Below are positions 33,719-34,276 of a stretch of DNA of 34,276 nucleotides, piece by piece (the stretch's first letter is position 1; each line of letters starts with the position of its first letter). The notes beneath the pieces were generated by a model. That model was given only the letters and a program-made list of their open reading frames with translations. It was not told where the DNA came from and did no database searches. This stretch comes from Pseudomonadota bacterium (GTDB lineage: Bacteria; Pseudomonadota; Alphaproteobacteria; Acetobacterales; Acetobacteraceae), in the NCBI GenBank assembly GCA_021826425.1, contig JAKAZY010000005.1, forward strand, positions 1 through 34,276. Direction: 5' to 3'. Made by a program: the position numbers and the translations under genes.

Positions 33719-34271
33719 ATTCAGACTTCAGATGCCCCAGCAGCTTCTCGATGGCGGTGGGTTTGTCCACCTGTTCCAGTGCGGCGTATTCAGCCGCCAG
33801 ACGGTCCAGGGCCGATTCGTAAATCTGCCGTTCGGAGAAGCTCTGGTCTGGCTGCCCGGCATTGCGGTGCAGGTCGCGCACAACTTCCGCGATGGCTGAG
33901 GGGTCGCCGGAATTGATCTTGGCCTCGTATTCTTGGGCGCGGCGGGACCACATGGTGCGCTTGATGCGCGCCCGGCCTTTGAGCACGGCCAGCACCTCAT
34001 CGAAGCTCTTTTTGGAGGTGAGCTTACGCAAACCGGCGGTGCGCGCCTTGGTGGTCGGCACGCGCAGGGTCATGCGGTTTTCATCGAAGGTGATGCAGAT
34101 GAGTTCCAGCTTATGGCCGGCAATCTCTTCCACTGCGATCTTGTCGACCTTGCCGACGCCATGGGTGGGGTACACCACATAGTCGCCCTCTTTGAAGATT
34201 TCCGCCTTGGCGGGGGCACGCGGCGGCGCCAGTGGGCGGATGGGTCCGGCGGGAATGCCGCCATGCATCAC
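33717..34271 (-). CDS. carD: CarD/CdnL family transcription regulator
   Basis: RNA polymerase-binding regulator of 184 residues in this reading; the start may lie beyond the window. Seen: EGDYVVYPTHGVGKVDKI, the RNA polymerase-interacting N-terminal Tudor-like fold, the following basic segment LRKLTSKKSFDEVLAVLKGRARIKRTMWSRRAQEYEAKI with the conserved Trp (in TMWSRR) typical of CarD proteins, and an alpha-helical C-terminal part ending AAEYAALEQVDKPTAIEKLL. In Alphaproteobacteria CdnL stabilises open promoter complexes. A GTG at 34271 and an ATG at 34268 are the visible starts; the Pro-rich first 20 residues are outside the conserved domain. Confidence 0.95.
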   Translation of the reverse strand: MMHGGIPAGPIRPLAPPRAPAKAEIFKEGDYVVYPTHGVGKVDKIAVEEIAGHKLELICITFDENRMTLRVPTTKARTAGLRKLTSKKSFDEVLAVLKGRARIKRTMWSRRAQEYEAKINSGDPSAIAEVVRDLHRNAGQPDQSFSERQIYESALDRLAAEYAALEQVDKPTAIEKLLGHLKSE

Positions 34272-34276
34272 CGGGG

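Overview
The window is an ordinary-looking chromosomal segment of a GC-rich alphaproteobacterium, most likely a member of the Acetobacteraceae (an Acidocella- or Acidiphilium-like lineage would fit). The inference rests on a Hint_2-domain protein, an alpha-type COX15/CtaA heme A synthase, a MarR/OmpR/EnvZ-type regulator set divergent from a branched-chain aminotransferase, a CarD/CdnL regulator, DUF6494 and DUF4149 proteins and a PQQ-type beta-propeller. No phage, integrase, transposase, CRISPR array or rRNA was seen. Nearly all space is coding, and many genes overlap by 4 bp or are separated by a few bases.

Layout. 1-2586 (minus): MarR regulator, OmpR-type response regulator and EnvZ-like histidine kinase (cut by the window start), divergent from ilvE (2695-3597, plus). 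3708-4907: membrane acyltransferase. 4940-5956 (minus): Hint-domain protein with an AT-rich upstream region. 6271-9215 (minus): peroxiredoxin, a GT2-GtrA fusion and a GT39-type membrane glycosyltransferase. 9327-11427 (plus): yqgE-rdgB-GDPD with two ATGA overlaps. 11473-14181 (minus): secA. 14345-16465 (plus): PpiC foldase and argJ. 16500-20905 (minus): DUF6494, cupin, PQQ propeller, DUF4149, ahcY, copper chaperone PCu(A)C. 20987-25115 (plus): folB, uvrC, pgi. 25234-27886 (minus): TPR lipoprotein, ispE, tRNA-Gln. 28001-33671 (plus): apaG, folE, two tandem COX15/CtaA paralogues, tldD and a secreted protein. 33717-34271 (minus): CarD.

Three observations deserve most attention. (1) The two adjacent COX15/CtaA paralogues have lost different conserved motifs: the first keeps the Glu/His-bearing EYIHR segment but not the FNTFPxMDG loop, and the second keeps that loop but has replaced EYxHR with MFLDR. 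This suggests a subfunctionalised, possibly heteromeric heme A synthase. (2) A dispersed palindromic element with TTAGAG-like ends recurs at 6246-6275, 11410-11477 and 28402-28439. Each time it lies at a gene's 3' end and supplies that gene's TAG stop. A perfect hairpin after pgi has the same ends. (3) uvrC probably starts at a TTG whose Shine-Dalgarno sits in the loop of a 9-bp hairpin that overlaps a perfect DnaA box.

Functionally the window mixes housekeeping (protein export, nucleotide-pool cleaning, excision repair, folate, isoprenoid, arginine, methyl-cycle and sugar metabolism) with envelope biology (glycan transfer, acyltransfer, periplasmic folding, copper handling, heme A).
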